NCBI GenBank assembly: GCA_034933305.1
Contig: JAYFNU010000036.1
Span: 1-52,432 of the forward strand
Direction of reading: 5' to 3'
DNA length: 52,432 nt
From: JAYFNU01 sp034933305
GTDB lineage: Bacteria; Bacillota; Clostridia; Oscillospirales; Ruminococcaceae
The stretch's first letter is position 1. Each line of letters opens with the position of its first letter. The notes under the pieces were generated by a model that ran no database searches, was not told where the DNA came from, and saw only the letters and a list, made by a program, of their open reading frames with translations. Positions 19,075 through 28,211 of the stretch are shown here, piece after piece. The position numbers and the translations under genes are program-made.

Positions 19075-20439
19075 TTATCTTTCGCCGTCCCGTCTGGCGG
19101 CATTTTTCTTTTTGCGCGCGGCGTAGCGCTTGCGCGCGCGCGGCACGAGCACGAGCATGTAGTAGAGATACAGCAGCACGATGACGAGCAGCACCGCGTA
19201 GATGATCTTCGCGACCGTCGACGTCAGGATGACCGTCAGGTTGTCGATGACGAAGGCGAAGCGCGACAGCTCGACCGTCTCGCGCGACACGAGGTTGATC
19301 TCGCCGATGTCCTCGCCGTCGAGCGTGACGCGCGCCTTGCCGATGACCTGGCCGTTCTCGACGGGCGCGTTGACGTAGTCGGGCAGCTCGGTGACCTCGT
19401 ATTCGACGACCGGCTCGGCGTCGCTGCTGCGGTTGAACGCGGCGAAGACCTCGGTCTCGGGGTAGAGAATGAGCGAATCCTTCTGCGACGCGTACCGCAG
19501 GCGGATCTCCGTCACGGGGCTCGTCGTCGTGATGGGGCTCTTGAGCTCGATGTTCTCGAACGCCCAGTCGAGCACGACGCGGGTGTCGGTGTACACCGAG
19601 TTGCCCTTTTCCCAGATGCGCGTCGAATATTCGTCGTAGGGGGCGCCCATGCACACGAGGATGTAGCTGACGCCGTCCTTCTCGGCGTACGTCACGAGGA
19701 AGCGCCACCAGTCGCCGTTCTCGTCGGAGGTGGTGCCGGTCTTGCCGCCCTTGATATAGTCCGTGTAATAGCCGCTCGTCTTGACGATCATGTCGTTCGT
19801 CGGCAGGAGCTCGCGCGCGTCGCTCTTGTTGGTGGCGGGCACGGTGTAGGACGTCTTGCCGCAGATCTCGAGAAAGCCCGGCACCGTGGCCGCCCATGCC
19901 GCGATGCGGTACATGTCGGCCGCCGTGGTGTAGTCCGCGTCGAAGACGCCGTGCGGGTCGACAAAATGGGAGCCGGTGCAGCCGAGCTCCGCCGCCTTCG
20001 CGTTCATCGCCGCGACGAACGCGTCGTAGCCGAAGTAGGACGCGACGGTCGACGCGGCCTCGTTGGCCGACGAGATGAGCATGCAGCAGAGGAGGTCGTA
20101 CATCGTCAGCTGCTCGCCCGCCTGGATGCCGACGGAGGACACGTCGAGCCCGTCGAATTCGTTCCACAGCCCGTCCGGCGCGGTGACGACGGTGCCCTCA
20201 AGGTCGGCGCACATCGTCATCGCGAGGGCGGCCGACAGGATCTTGACCGTCGACGCCGGGGCGATGCGCTCGTCGGCGTCCTTCGCGTAGATGACCTCGC
20301 CGGTATCGGTGCACACGAGATAGACCTCCTTCGAGGCCGTCTCCTGCGTCATACCGTAATCTTTCGCAAACGCCGCCGGCGCAAAGAACGTCAGCAGCAC
20401 GGCCGCAGCCGCAAACAGGGAAATCGCTTTTTTTATCAT
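19075..20439 (-). CDS. D-alanyl-D-alanine carboxypeptidase (PBP5/DacF family)
   Basis: 454-residue peptidoglycan-trimming enzyme that removes the terminal D-Ala of stem pentapeptides. N-terminal signal peptide (about 1-25, AFA cleavage). Catalytic motifs: SxxK at Ser63-Lys66 (ASTVK), SxN at Ser124-Asn126 (SSANE) and KTGT at 233-236. A beta-rich domain follows (about 290-390). Instead of the usual amphipathic helix the C-terminus has a true transmembrane segment (about 410-432) and a strongly basic tail. It lies between recG (10 bases upstream) and the nucleoside hydrolase gene; AAGGGG precedes the ATG. Family and activity are clear; no symbol is given because paralogues are common. Confidence 0.94.
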   Translation of the reverse strand: MIKKAISLFAAAAVLLTFFAPAAFAKDYGMTQETASKEVYLVCTDTGEVIYAKDADERIAPASTVKILSAALAMTMCADLEGTVVTAPDGLWNEFDGLDVSSVGIQAGEQLTMYDLLCCMLISSANEAASTVASYFGYDAFVAAMNAKAAELGCTGSHFVDPHGVFDADYTTAADMYRIAAWAATVPGFLEICGKTSYTVPATNKSDARELLPTNDMIVKTSGYYTDYIKGGKTGTTSDENGDWWRFLVTYAEKDGVSYILVCMGAPYDEYSTRIWEKGNSVYTDTRVVLDWAFENIELKSPITTTSPVTEIRLRYASQKDSLILYPETEVFAAFNRSSDAEPVVEYEVTELPDYVNAPVENGQVIGKARVTLDGEDIGEINLVSRETVELSRFAFVIDNLTVILTSTVAKIIYAVLLVIVLLYLYYMLVLVPRARKRYAARKKKNAARRDGER

Positions 20440-20449
20440 AATGACCCCT

Positions 20450-22495
20450 TCAGTTCAAGATTCCTTCGCTTTGCCGGAACATCTCGGCGATCTCGCCGCG
20501 CAGCGGCGCATATTCGGGCCGCGCGAGCGCGCCGCCGTCGAGCAGCGCGTTCGCGGCCGCCGAGGCGTCGCCGAGGATATGCTCGTCGCCCGCGAGATCC
20601 GCGACCGACAGCTCGGGCAGGCCGTGCTGGCGGCGGCCGAGAAAATCGCCGGGCCCGCGCGCCGCGAGATCCTGCCGCGCGATCTCGAAGCCGTCGTTTG
20701 TCTTCGTCATGACGGAGAGCCGCGCCTTCGCGGTCTGCGACTTCGACGACGACACGAGCACGCACCAGCTCTGCGCCGCCCCGCGCCCGACGCGCCCGCG
20801 CAGCTGGTGCAGCGCCGACAGGCCGAAGCGCTCCGCATTCTCGATGATCATGAGCGTCGCGTTCGGGACGTCGACGCCCACTTCGATGACCGTCGTCGAG
20901 ACGAGCACCTGCGTGTCGCCGCGGGCGAAGGCCTCCATGACGGCGGCCTTTTCCTTCGGCTTCATGCGCCCGTGCAGCAGCCCGACGCGCAGCCCCGCGA
21001 GAAAATCCTCCTCGAGCTCCTGCTTGTATTCCTTCGCCGAGCGCGTGTCCTCGAGCGTTTCGCTCTCCTCCACGAGCGGACAGACGATGTAGGCCTGATG
21101 GCCGGCTTCGGCCTGCTTGCGCACGAAGCCGAGATACCGCGCGCGCAGCTCGTCCGACACGAGCAGCGTTTTGACGGGCGTGCGCCCGGGCGGCAGCTCG
21201 TCGAGCAGGCTGACGTCGAGATCGCCGTAAATGATGAGCGCGAGGGTGCGCGGGATGGGCGTCGCCGACATGACGAGCAGATGGGGATACGCGCCCTTGC
21301 GCGTGAGCGCCGCGCGCTGCTCGACGCCGAAGCGATGCTGCTCGTCGGCGACGACGAAGCCGAGGCGGGCGAACTCGACCGACTCGCCGAGCACGGCGTG
21401 CGTGCCCACGAGCACGTCGACCTCGCCGCTCCTGAGCCGCGCGAGCAGCGCGCTGCGCGCTTTGCCCTTGACGGCGCTCGTGAGCAGGCCGACGGTCAGG
21501 CCGAAGGGCTCGAGCATGCCCGCGAGCGTCTCGGCGTGCTGGTTCGCGAGGATCTCGGTGGGCGCCATGAAGGCGCTCTGCCAGCCGCTTTGCGCCGCGC
21601 AGTAGACGCCCGCCGCCGCGACCGTGGTCTTGCCGCTGCCGACGTCCCCCTGCAGCAGCCGCCGCATGGGATATTCCCGGCGCAGGTCCGCGCACATCTC
21701 GCCGATGCACCGGAGCTGCGCCCCCGTCGGCGCAAACGGCAGCGAGCGAAGGAACGCCGAGGCGTCCGTCTGCGAAAAGCGCGCGCCCGCGACGGCGCGC
21801 TTGCGCTGCTTGATGCCGCGCAGCCCGAGCTGCAGCGTCAGCAGCTCCTCGAAAATGAGCCTGTCCTTCGCGCGCTTCGCGATATCCGGCGTGGGCGGGA
21901 AATGGATGCCCCGCACCGCATCGGCCCTGCCCATGAGGGCGTAGCGCTCCCGCAGCGCGGCGGGCAGCGTCTCCTCGATGTCGCCGCCGTACAGCTCGAG
22001 CGCGCTGCGCACGCACGACGCGACGGTGCGCGAGCTCAGGCCCGCCGTCAGCGGATACTGCGGCGCAAGGCCGCCGCTCTCCTCGGGGCGCACCGTGACG
22101 GGGTTTGCCATCTCGCGGCACAGCAGCGTGCCGGACAGCTTTCCGTAAAAAATATAATCGCCGCCCTCCCTGAGGGCCGCGGGCGCGAAACGGTTGTTGA
22201 AGTAGGTGAGCGTCAGCTCGCCGCTGTCGTCCCCCGCGCGGACCTTCGTCAGCGTCATGCCGCCGCGCACGCGCACGGGCAGTCCCTTCGAATAGACCGA
22301 CGCGCGCACCGCGCACGGCTCGCCGAGCGGCGCGTCGGCGACGGCGAAGGGCCTGCGGTAGTCGATGTAGCCGCGCGGGTAATAACGCAAAAGAGCGCCG
22401 ACGGTCGTCACCCCGAGCTTTTGGAAAAGCCCGGCGCGCTTTTCGCCGACACCCTTTAAATATCGTATATCCTGTTGCAAACGGTCGTTGGACAT
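20450..22495 (-). CDS. recG: ATP-dependent DNA helicase RecG
   Basis: 681-residue branched-DNA helicase that reverses stalled replication forks. The N-terminal wedge/OB domain (about 60-150) is followed by a superfamily 2 motor: Walker A GDVGSGKTTVA, motif Ia APTEILANQH, the GTHAVLG element, DEQHRFGVEQR (DExH box), SATPIPRTLAL (motif III), and the helicase C motifs ending QLRGRVGRGAAQSWC, then the RecG C-terminal GPGDFLGRRQHGLPE. Typical length (about 680-690). Located 37 bases after the FakA gene in the same orientation, an arrangement common in Bacillota. All catalytic motifs are intact. Confidence 0.97.
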   Translation of the reverse strand: MSNDRLQQDIRYLKGVGEKRAGLFQKLGVTTVGALLRYYPRGYIDYRRPFAVADAPLGEPCAVRASVYSKGLPVRVRGGMTLTKVRAGDDSGELTLTYFNNRFAPAALREGGDYIFYGKLSGTLLCREMANPVTVRPEESGGLAPQYPLTAGLSSRTVASCVRSALELYGGDIEETLPAALRERYALMGRADAVRGIHFPPTPDIAKRAKDRLIFEELLTLQLGLRGIKQRKRAVAGARFSQTDASAFLRSLPFAPTGAQLRCIGEMCADLRREYPMRRLLQGDVGSGKTTVAAAGVYCAAQSGWQSAFMAPTEILANQHAETLAGMLEPFGLTVGLLTSAVKGKARSALLARLRSGEVDVLVGTHAVLGESVEFARLGFVVADEQHRFGVEQRAALTRKGAYPHLLVMSATPIPRTLALIIYGDLDVSLLDELPPGRTPVKTLLVSDELRARYLGFVRKQAEAGHQAYIVCPLVEESETLEDTRSAKEYKQELEEDFLAGLRVGLLHGRMKPKEKAAVMEAFARGDTQVLVSTTVIEVGVDVPNATLMIIENAERFGLSALHQLRGRVGRGAAQSWCVLVSSSKSQTAKARLSVMTKTNDGFEIARQDLAARGPGDFLGRRQHGLPELSVADLAGDEHILGDASAAANALLDGGALARPEYAPLRGEIAEMFRQSEGILN

Positions 22496-22532
22496 ATGGC
22501 CGCGTCCCCCGCCCCGCGCGCTGCCGCGCAGC

Positions 22533-24200
22533 TTATTCCGCCGAGATGTAGTAGTAGTAGACCGGCTGGCCGCCGTCGACGAGCGTGAGCTCCGCGCCGG
22601 ACAGGCTCTTGCGGACGGCGTCCGCGACGGCGTTCGCCTCGTCGGCCGAAACGCCCTCGCCGTAGATGATCGTCACGAATTCCGTGCTCTTCGTCGCGAG
22701 CTTCTTCGCGAGTTTTACGGCCGCCTTGCCGACGTCCTTCTCCGTGAAGGCGAGCTTTCCGTTCGCGAGCGCGAGGATCTCGCCCTGCTTGATGCTGTGG
22801 CCGTCGAAGTCGCTGTCGCGCGCGGCAAAGGTGATCTGCCCGGTCGCGACGCGGTCCGCCGCCGCGTTCATGCTGATGAGGTTCTCCTCCACCGTCGCGT
22901 CGGGCAGGAAGGCGATCATCGCCGAGATGCCCTGCGGGATGGTGCGGCTCATGACGACGACGGCGTTGCGGTCGGCGATCTTGCAGGCCTGCTCCGCCGC
23001 CATGATGATGTTCTTGTTGTTCGCGAGAACGAGCACGTTCTGCGCGGGGATCGACTGGATGGCCTTGAGGATGTCGTCCGTCGACGGGTTCATCGTCTGG
23101 CCGCCGCTGACGATGCGGTCGACGCCGAGGTCGCCGAACAGCCGCGCGATGCCCTCGCCCGAGCACACCGAGACGAAGCCGTACTTCGTGTCGGCGGACG
23201 GCGCGGCATAGGGGAACGGATCGTCCTTGTCGCTGGCCGCTTCCTTCTCGGCGGCGGCGCGCTCCTTTTTGAGCTCCTCGTTCTGCTCGAGCATATTCTC
23301 GATCTTGACCTTGCTCAGCTGCCCGTGGCGCACCGCCTCGCTCAGCGCAAGGCCGGGATTCCTGGTGTGGACATGGCATTTGATGATCTCGTCGTCCTCG
23401 ACCGCCACGACGCTCACGCCGATGGATTCGAGGTAGGCGCGCAGCTTCGCGTAATTGGCGTTGGCGTCCTTGAGCACGATGAACTCGGTGCAGTAATGAT
23501 TGACGGCGTCAAACTCGGTGTCGCCGCTGTAGGCGCCGCGGTCGAACGCGGGCGCGGCGGCCGCCTTGGGCTCGGCCTTGTTTTCGATGATCTTTCCGGT
23601 GCGGAAATATTCGAGCATGCCCTCGAAGATGAACACGAGCCCCTGGCCGCCCGAGTCGACGACGCCGGCTTTCTTGAGCACGGGCAGCATGTCGGGCGTG
23701 CGCGCGAGGGTGTCCTTGCACTGCTCGACGATGAACGCCCACAGCTCGACGGGCTCCATGCTCTCGTAGACGTCGGCGGCCTTCTCGCTCGCCTCGCGCG
23801 CGACGGTGAGGATGGTCCCCTCCGTCGGCTTCATGACGGCCTTGTACGCCGACTCGACGCCCTTGCACAGCGACTGGTACAAATCGCGGCTCGACGCCTC
23901 GCTGCGCCCCGACAGCGACCTCGAAAAGCCGCGGAAGAGCAGCGAAAGGATGACGCCCGAGTTGCCGCGCGCGCCGCGCAGCAGCGCCGACGCAGCGACG
24001 GAGGCCGCCTGTTCGACGGTGCAGCTGTCCGGCAGCTTCTGCAGCTCCGGCACCGCCGCGCCGATGGTCATGGACATGTTGGTGCCCGTGTCGCCGTCCG
24101 GGACGGGGAAAACGTTGAGCGCGTCGACGGTGCTCTTGAGGTTCGTCACATTGTTGGCGCCCGAGATGATGCCGTCGCGCAGTTGTTCACCTGTGATCAT
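22533..24200 (-). CDS. fakA: Fatty acid kinase FakA (DAK2 domain, DegV-like C-terminus)
   Basis: 555-residue kinase that phosphorylates FakB-bound fatty acids. The N-terminal DAK2 domain begins MITGEQLRDGIISG and has NVFPVPDGDTGTNM (about 29-42), whose Asp residues bind Mg-ATP, plus LRGARGNSGVILSLLFRG. A middle domain (about 210-310) and a C-terminal EDD/DegV-like region (about 330-555, with SGGQTMNPS) complete the family layout. The ATG at 24200 was chosen by family N-terminus; the GGAGG site is about 15 bases away, longer than ideal. It follows the Asp23 gene by 43 bases, the standard pairing. DegV/FakB partner at 10.9 kb. Confidence 0.92.
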   Translation of the reverse strand: MITGEQLRDGIISGANNVTNLKSTVDALNVFPVPDGDTGTNMSMTIGAAVPELQKLPDSCTVEQAASVAASALLRGARGNSGVILSLLFRGFSRSLSGRSEASSRDLYQSLCKGVESAYKAVMKPTEGTILTVAREASEKAADVYESMEPVELWAFIVEQCKDTLARTPDMLPVLKKAGVVDSGGQGLVFIFEGMLEYFRTGKIIENKAEPKAAAAPAFDRGAYSGDTEFDAVNHYCTEFIVLKDANANYAKLRAYLESIGVSVVAVEDDEIIKCHVHTRNPGLALSEAVRHGQLSKVKIENMLEQNEELKKERAAAEKEAASDKDDPFPYAAPSADTKYGFVSVCSGEGIARLFGDLGVDRIVSGGQTMNPSTDDILKAIQSIPAQNVLVLANNKNIIMAAEQACKIADRNAVVVMSRTIPQGISAMIAFLPDATVEENLISMNAAADRVATGQITFAARDSDFDGHSIKQGEILALANGKLAFTEKDVGKAAVKLAKKLATKSTEFVTIIYGEGVSADEANAVADAVRKSLSGAELTLVDGGQPVYYYYISAE

Positions 24201-24243
24201 ATAAATTTCTTTATTCCTCCGTAACAAGTGAGCCGCAGCGGCT

Positions 24244-24597
24244 CTATTCGGCCACCAGCTCGTCAACGTAGACCGTGACGCTGCCGACGACGAGGCCGGT
24301 CGCCTGTTCGACGGCATACTTGACCTTGTTCGCGATGCTGTCGACGATCGCGGAAATGTTGACGCCGTAGACGACTTTTATGTGGAGCTCGATGTCGAGC
24401 TTCTTGTTCTGTTCAAAGACGCGCACACCGAGTTCCGGAAAATTATCGCCGAACAGCACGGCGCGCAGGCCCTCCGCCGGGCCGCTCGTCGCCATGCCCT
24501 TCACGCCGTAGCAGCTGCTGGCCGTGCTGCCCACGAGGTTCGCGAAGTATTCGCCGGTGAGCGTCACGCTGCCGAGCGAGGTTGCGAATTTTATCAT
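24244..24597 (-). CDS. Asp23/Gls24 family envelope stress protein
   Basis: 117-residue Asp23/Gls24-domain protein. Typical sequence: an N-terminal GSVTLTGEYFANLVGSTASSCYGVKGM, a middle VRVFEQNKKLDIELHIKVVYGVNI and a C-terminal VGSVTVYVDEL. These proteins form membrane-associated layers or act in envelope stress; in many Bacillota the gene sits directly before fakA, as here, and the pair is co-transcribed. It has its own sigma-A-type promoter 56 bases upstream. No membrane segment, so it would need a partner to reach the membrane. Confidence 0.93.
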   Translation of the reverse strand: MIKFATSLGSVTLTGEYFANLVGSTASSCYGVKGMATSGPAEGLRAVLFGDNFPELGVRVFEQNKKLDIELHIKVVYGVNISAIVDSIANKVKYAVEQATGLVVGSVTVYVDELVAE

Positions 24598-24652
24598 ATC
24601 GACATCCCTTTCTCAAAATGCGGCGCGGGAGCGCCGGGAAGAAATCACAATT

Positions 24653-24681
24653 ATATTACATTTTATACCCCCGCGTGTCAA
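24653..24681 (-). promoter_or_regulatory. Promoter of the asp23-fakA-recG array
   Basis: Minus-strand TTGACA, 17 bases, TAATAT, with an overlapping TATAAT three bases further. It lies just upstream of the Asp23 gene and is the only strong promoter seen for the downstream minus-strand array. Confidence 0.7.
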
Positions 24682-24690
24682 GAAAGAAGC

Positions 24691-26097
24691 TCAAATGGTG
24701 ATCTTCATCCACTTTCCCCGCTGGAAGCGGATCGAGGTCATGACGAGGCGGATGGTCTGGTCGATGATGAGCCCGACCCACGCGCCGATGAGCCCGAAGC
24801 GGAAGACATAGATCATGAGATAGGCGATGAGCGGGCGCAGCACGGCGATGTTGATGAAGGAGACGAGCGCGGTAAATTTTGTGTCGCCGCTGCCGCGCAG
24901 GCAGCCCGTGTAGATGACCTGCGAGATCTGGATGAGCACGATGACCGTCATGAGCTTCATGATGGTCGTGCCGTCCGCGATGACCTGCGGCGTCTTTGAA
25001 AAGATGCCGAAGATATATTTTCCGAGAAATACGTAAATGATACTCAGCGTCAGCGAGCAGATGACGCCGCAGCGCTGGCAGAAGGAGCCGTAGATGTGCG
25101 CGAGGTCGGGCCGCTTTTCACCCAGCGAATAGCCGACGAGCGCGACCGCCGCGACGGACAGGCCGTCGCCGAACGCAAAGGAGATCGTCAGGATGTTCAT
25201 CGCGATCTGGTGCGTCGTGTAGGCCGTCGTGCCGAGGTGCCCGACGAGCGCCGCATACAGGAGGAAGCCGAAGCGCATGAGCACCTGCTCGAGCAGCGTG
25301 CTCGAGCCGATGTTCGCGAGCGCCTTTACGGAGCGCTCGTCGCGCAGCCCGCCCGTCTTCATCGGCAGCCAGATGAAGCCATCCGGGTGCATCACCGAGA
25401 TGACGGACATGGCGCAGGCGACGACGCTGCCGATGACCGTCGCGATCGCCGCCCCGCGCACGCCCAGCGCCGGGAAGCCGAAATGCCCGTTGATGAGCAG
25501 ATAGTTGAAGCAGATGTTGACGAGATTGCTCGTGAGATTGGTCCGCATCGCGATTTTGGTGTTGCCCGCGCCGCGCTGCGCGGCGTTGAGGATCATCGAG
25601 ACGACGTTGAAGACGATGCCGCCCATGACGATGCTGAAATACTCGACGGCGTACTCCTTCGTGTCGGCCTGCGCGCCCATGAGATCGAGGATGCCGCCCG
25701 CGAAGAAGACGCACACGAGGCTGACGGCGACGGTGAGCACGAGGCTCACGGCGAGCGCGAGCTTGAGCACGCGCACGGCGCTCTCGCGGTCCCCCTCGCC
25801 CTTGCGGCGGGCGACGAGCGCCGACACCGCCGTGCTCAGCGCGAGGAACGGCGCGAGCCCCAGCAGGCGCGGCTGTCCGCACAGCCCGACGGCCGCGATG
25901 GCGTAGTCGCCGAGGGCGCTGACCATCACGGTGTCGGCGAGCGACACGAGCGCAATGAGAAAGGACTCGAGCATCGACGGCCATGCGATCTTCAGCGTCC
26001 GGCGCAGCAGCTCGCGGTCGTCCGGCAGCTCGCCGTTGGTCGGCCGCCCCCTGAGGACCCGCTCGGCGCTGAATAATTTCAAAGGTAATGCGTTCAT
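24691..26097 (-). CDS. MATE family efflux transporter
   Basis: 468-residue multidrug/toxin efflux protein of the MATE (NorM/DinF-like) family, with about twelve transmembrane helices in two repeated halves. Repeat signatures: AWPSMLESFLIALVSLADTVMVSALG in the first half, with the conserved Asp, and GSSTLLEQVLMRFGFLLYAALVGHLG in the second. Such pumps exchange Na+ or H+ for cationic compounds. The start is ATG 26097; a GTG one codon earlier is possible. AGGG lies about 10 bases upstream. It is isolated between the rny terminator and the asp23 promoter, with 29 bases to rny's hairpin. Substrate unknown. Confidence 0.92.
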   Translation of the reverse strand: MNALPLKLFSAERVLRGRPTNGELPDDRELLRRTLKIAWPSMLESFLIALVSLADTVMVSALGDYAIAAVGLCGQPRLLGLAPFLALSTAVSALVARRKGEGDRESAVRVLKLALAVSLVLTVAVSLVCVFFAGGILDLMGAQADTKEYAVEYFSIVMGGIVFNVVSMILNAAQRGAGNTKIAMRTNLTSNLVNICFNYLLINGHFGFPALGVRGAAIATVIGSVVACAMSVISVMHPDGFIWLPMKTGGLRDERSVKALANIGSSTLLEQVLMRFGFLLYAALVGHLGTTAYTTHQIAMNILTISFAFGDGLSVAAVALVGYSLGEKRPDLAHIYGSFCQRCGVICSLTLSIIYVFLGKYIFGIFSKTPQVIADGTTIMKLMTVIVLIQISQVIYTGCLRGSGDTKFTALVSFINIAVLRPLIAYLMIYVFRFGLIGAWVGLIIDQTIRLVMTSIRFQRGKWMKITI

Positions 26098-26123
26098 CAC
26101 TGTTTTTCCCTGCTGTTTTCCCT

Positions 26124-26161
26124 TAAAAATCAGTCATCCCGAAACAACGTTCCGGGATGAC
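26124..26161 (-). terminator. rny terminator
   Basis: Stem GTCATCCCG/CGGGATGAC. On the minus strand it is followed by TGATTTTTAAG, 19 bases after the rny stop. Confidence 0.8.
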
Positions 26162-26180
26162 GTTCGATGTGGTTCTTTTC

Positions 26181-27731
26181 TTATTTCGCGATGTCCGTCG
26201 CGCGGCTCTCGCGGATGACGTTGACCTTGATCTGGCCCGGATAGTTGAGCTCGCTCTCGATGCGCGTCACGATGTCGTGCGCGACGATCGTCAGGCGGTC
26301 GTCGTCGATGACCTCGGGCTTGACCATGATGCGGATCTCGCGCCCGGCCTGGATGGCGAAGGAGCGCTCGACGCCCTCGTAGGAATTCGCGATCTCCTCG
26401 AGCTTTTCAAGACGCTTGATGTAGTTCTCGAGATTCTCGCTGCGCGCGCCCGGACGGGCCGCGGAGATGGCGTCCGCCGCCATGACGACATACACGTAGG
26501 ACGAAGTCGCCTCGACGTCGCCGTGGTGCGCCTCGATGGCGTTGCAGATCGTCGCGCTCTCTTTGTAGCGGCGGGCGACGTCGACGCCGAGCTGGACGTG
26601 CGTGCCCTCCATCTCGTGGTCGAGCGCCTTGCCGATGTCGTGCAGCAGGCCGGCGCGCTTTGCGATGGTGGGATCGAGGCCCAGCTCCGACGCGAGCATG
26701 CCGGACAGCAGCGCCACCTCGACGCTGTGGTCGAGCACGTTCTGGCCGTAGCTCGTTCTGAAATGCAGCCGCCCGAGCAGCTTGACGAGCTCGGGGTGGA
26801 TGCCGTGGACGCCGGTCTCGAGGACGACGCGCTCGCCCTCCTTCTTGATCTTCTGGTCCACTTCGCGGCGGGCCTTTTCGACCGTTTCCTCGATGCGCGC
26901 GGGATGGATGCGCCCGTCGAAGATGAGCTTTTCAAGCGCGAGCCGCGCAACTTCGCGGCGGATGGGGTCGAAGCTGGAGATCGTGATGGCCTCCGGCGTG
27001 TCGTCGATGATGAGATCGACGCCCGTGACCGTCTCGAGCGCGCGGATGTTGCGGCCCTCGCGGCCGATGATGCGGCCCTTCATGTCGTCGTTCGGCAGCG
27101 CCACGACCGACACCGTCGCTTCGGACGCGAAATCGGTCGCGCAGCGGGAGATCGCGAGGCTCAGGATGTCGCGCGCCATCGCGTCGGACTCGTCCTTGAG
27201 CTGCTGGTCATAGGCGTTGATGCGCATCGCCTTCTCGTGGCTGAGCTCCTCGTCGAGCTGCTGCATCAGCATGTCTTTCGCCTGGTCCGCGGTGAAGTTC
27301 GAGATGCGCTCGAGCGCCTCGAACTGGCTCTTCTTGATGTCCTCCGCCTCCGCGATCTTTTTGTCGAGGTCGGCGGCGCGGCGCTGCTGTTTCTGCTCCT
27401 CGGCGTCCATCGACGCGGTCTTCTTGTCGAGGTTCTCCTCCTTCTGGAAGAGGCGGTGCTCCTGCCGCTGGAGCTCGCTGCGCCGTTCGCGCAGCTCGCG
27501 GTCGGACTCCCCGCGCATTCTGAATATCTCGTCCTTTGCTTCGATGAGCGCTTCCTTGCGCTTTTGTTCAGCGGATTTTATAGCGTCGTTAACGATCCTT
27601 TTCGCTTCGTCCTCCGCGGAGCCGATGCGTGCTTCTGCGACTCTGCGGCGATGGGCAACTCCTCCATAAAAACATGCGGCGCCGACGGCGACCGCAATGA
27701 CCGCTGAAACAACGTAGTACAACCAAGTCAT
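26181..27731 (-). CDS. rny: Ribonuclease Y
   Basis: 516-residue membrane-anchored endoribonuclease that starts bulk mRNA decay in Bacillota. N-terminal transmembrane helix (about 3-22), a long charged coiled coil (about 28-190, Glu/Arg/Lys/Gln rich), a KH RNA-binding domain with the GxxG loop in RIIGREGRNIRALE, and an HD phosphohydrolase domain with LLHDIGKALDHE supplying the metal-binding His-Asp. A C-terminal domain completes the usual length of about 515-520. Its promoter is divergent from that of thrS, and it has its own terminator. All expected motifs are intact. Confidence 0.97.
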   Translation of the reverse strand: MTWLYYVVSAVIAVAVGAACFYGGVAHRRRVAEARIGSAEDEAKRIVNDAIKSAEQKRKEALIEAKDEIFRMRGESDRELRERRSELQRQEHRLFQKEENLDKKTASMDAEEQKQQRRAADLDKKIAEAEDIKKSQFEALERISNFTADQAKDMLMQQLDEELSHEKAMRINAYDQQLKDESDAMARDILSLAISRCATDFASEATVSVVALPNDDMKGRIIGREGRNIRALETVTGVDLIIDDTPEAITISSFDPIRREVARLALEKLIFDGRIHPARIEETVEKARREVDQKIKKEGERVVLETGVHGIHPELVKLLGRLHFRTSYGQNVLDHSVEVALLSGMLASELGLDPTIAKRAGLLHDIGKALDHEMEGTHVQLGVDVARRYKESATICNAIEAHHGDVEATSSYVYVVMAADAISAARPGARSENLENYIKRLEKLEEIANSYEGVERSFAIQAGREIRIMVKPEVIDDDRLTIVAHDIVTRIESELNYPGQIKVNVIRESRATDIAK

Positions 27732-27817
27732 TGTTTCAGGCCCTTTCAGTTTTTTGAATATCCTTATACTTTCGCGGGAAATGAGATTTGCGCCCCGCGC
27801 ATAAATATCCGATTAAT

Positions 27818-27847
27818 ATTGTAATGGTTTTGTCACTCTAATGTCAA
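27818..27847 (-). promoter_or_regulatory. rny promoter
   Basis: Minus-strand TTGACA, 18 bases, TACAAT, about 80 bases upstream of the rny start. The -35 is 20 bases from the divergent thrS -35. Confidence 0.7.
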
Positions 27848-27866
27848 TAGTTATTATGGGAGCGGC

Positions 27867-27895
27867 TTGACAAAAACATGCGCGTATGCTATAAA
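27867..27895 (+). promoter_or_regulatory. thrS promoter
   Basis: Perfect TTGACA, 17 bases, TATAAA. Transcription should start near 27902, at the T-box leader. Confidence 0.85.
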
Positions 27896-27901
27896 TCAAT
27901 C

Positions 27902-28140
27902 AATATCCGAAACCGATCTGAGGGCGGACAGACGCCCGTGTTTTTCCCTTCCAGAAAGCGCCCGGGGCTGGAAACGGCGCAGGGGAACACGGACACGGAC
28001 CACCGCCCAGGCGCGCCGGCGAACCGGCGCCGCGGGCGGCGCGTTATCGCCGCGTTCAAGTGGCGCGTTCGTCGCGCAAGACGGGTGGAACCGCGGAGCA
28101 TCGCTTCGTCCCTTTGCCGGGGACGGGGCGTTTATTTTTT
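27902..28140 (+). ncRNA. T-box leader (threonine) controlling thrS
   Basis: The T-box GGGTGGAACCGCGG is at 28083-28096. The terminator is CGCTTCGTCCC (28102-28112) paired with GGGACGGGGCG (28120-28130) plus TTTATTTTTT. The competing antiterminator can form between GACGGG (28080-28085) and TTCGTC (28105-28110). Stem I folds from CTGAGGGCGG (27918-27927) with CCGCCCAG (28003-28010), and above it CCGTGT with ACACGG and TTCCC with GGGGAA. The internal loop on the 3' side carries ACC followed by A (27999-28002), a threonine codon in the specifier position. Uncharged tRNA-Thr would stabilise the antiterminator and turn on thrS. Confidence 0.88.
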
Positions 28141-28211
28141 GTCCGGGCGGTTTCGGTATTTACAGATAGTTGTTGATTTAATAAAATATACGGAGTGTAA
28201 GGAGAACAGCC

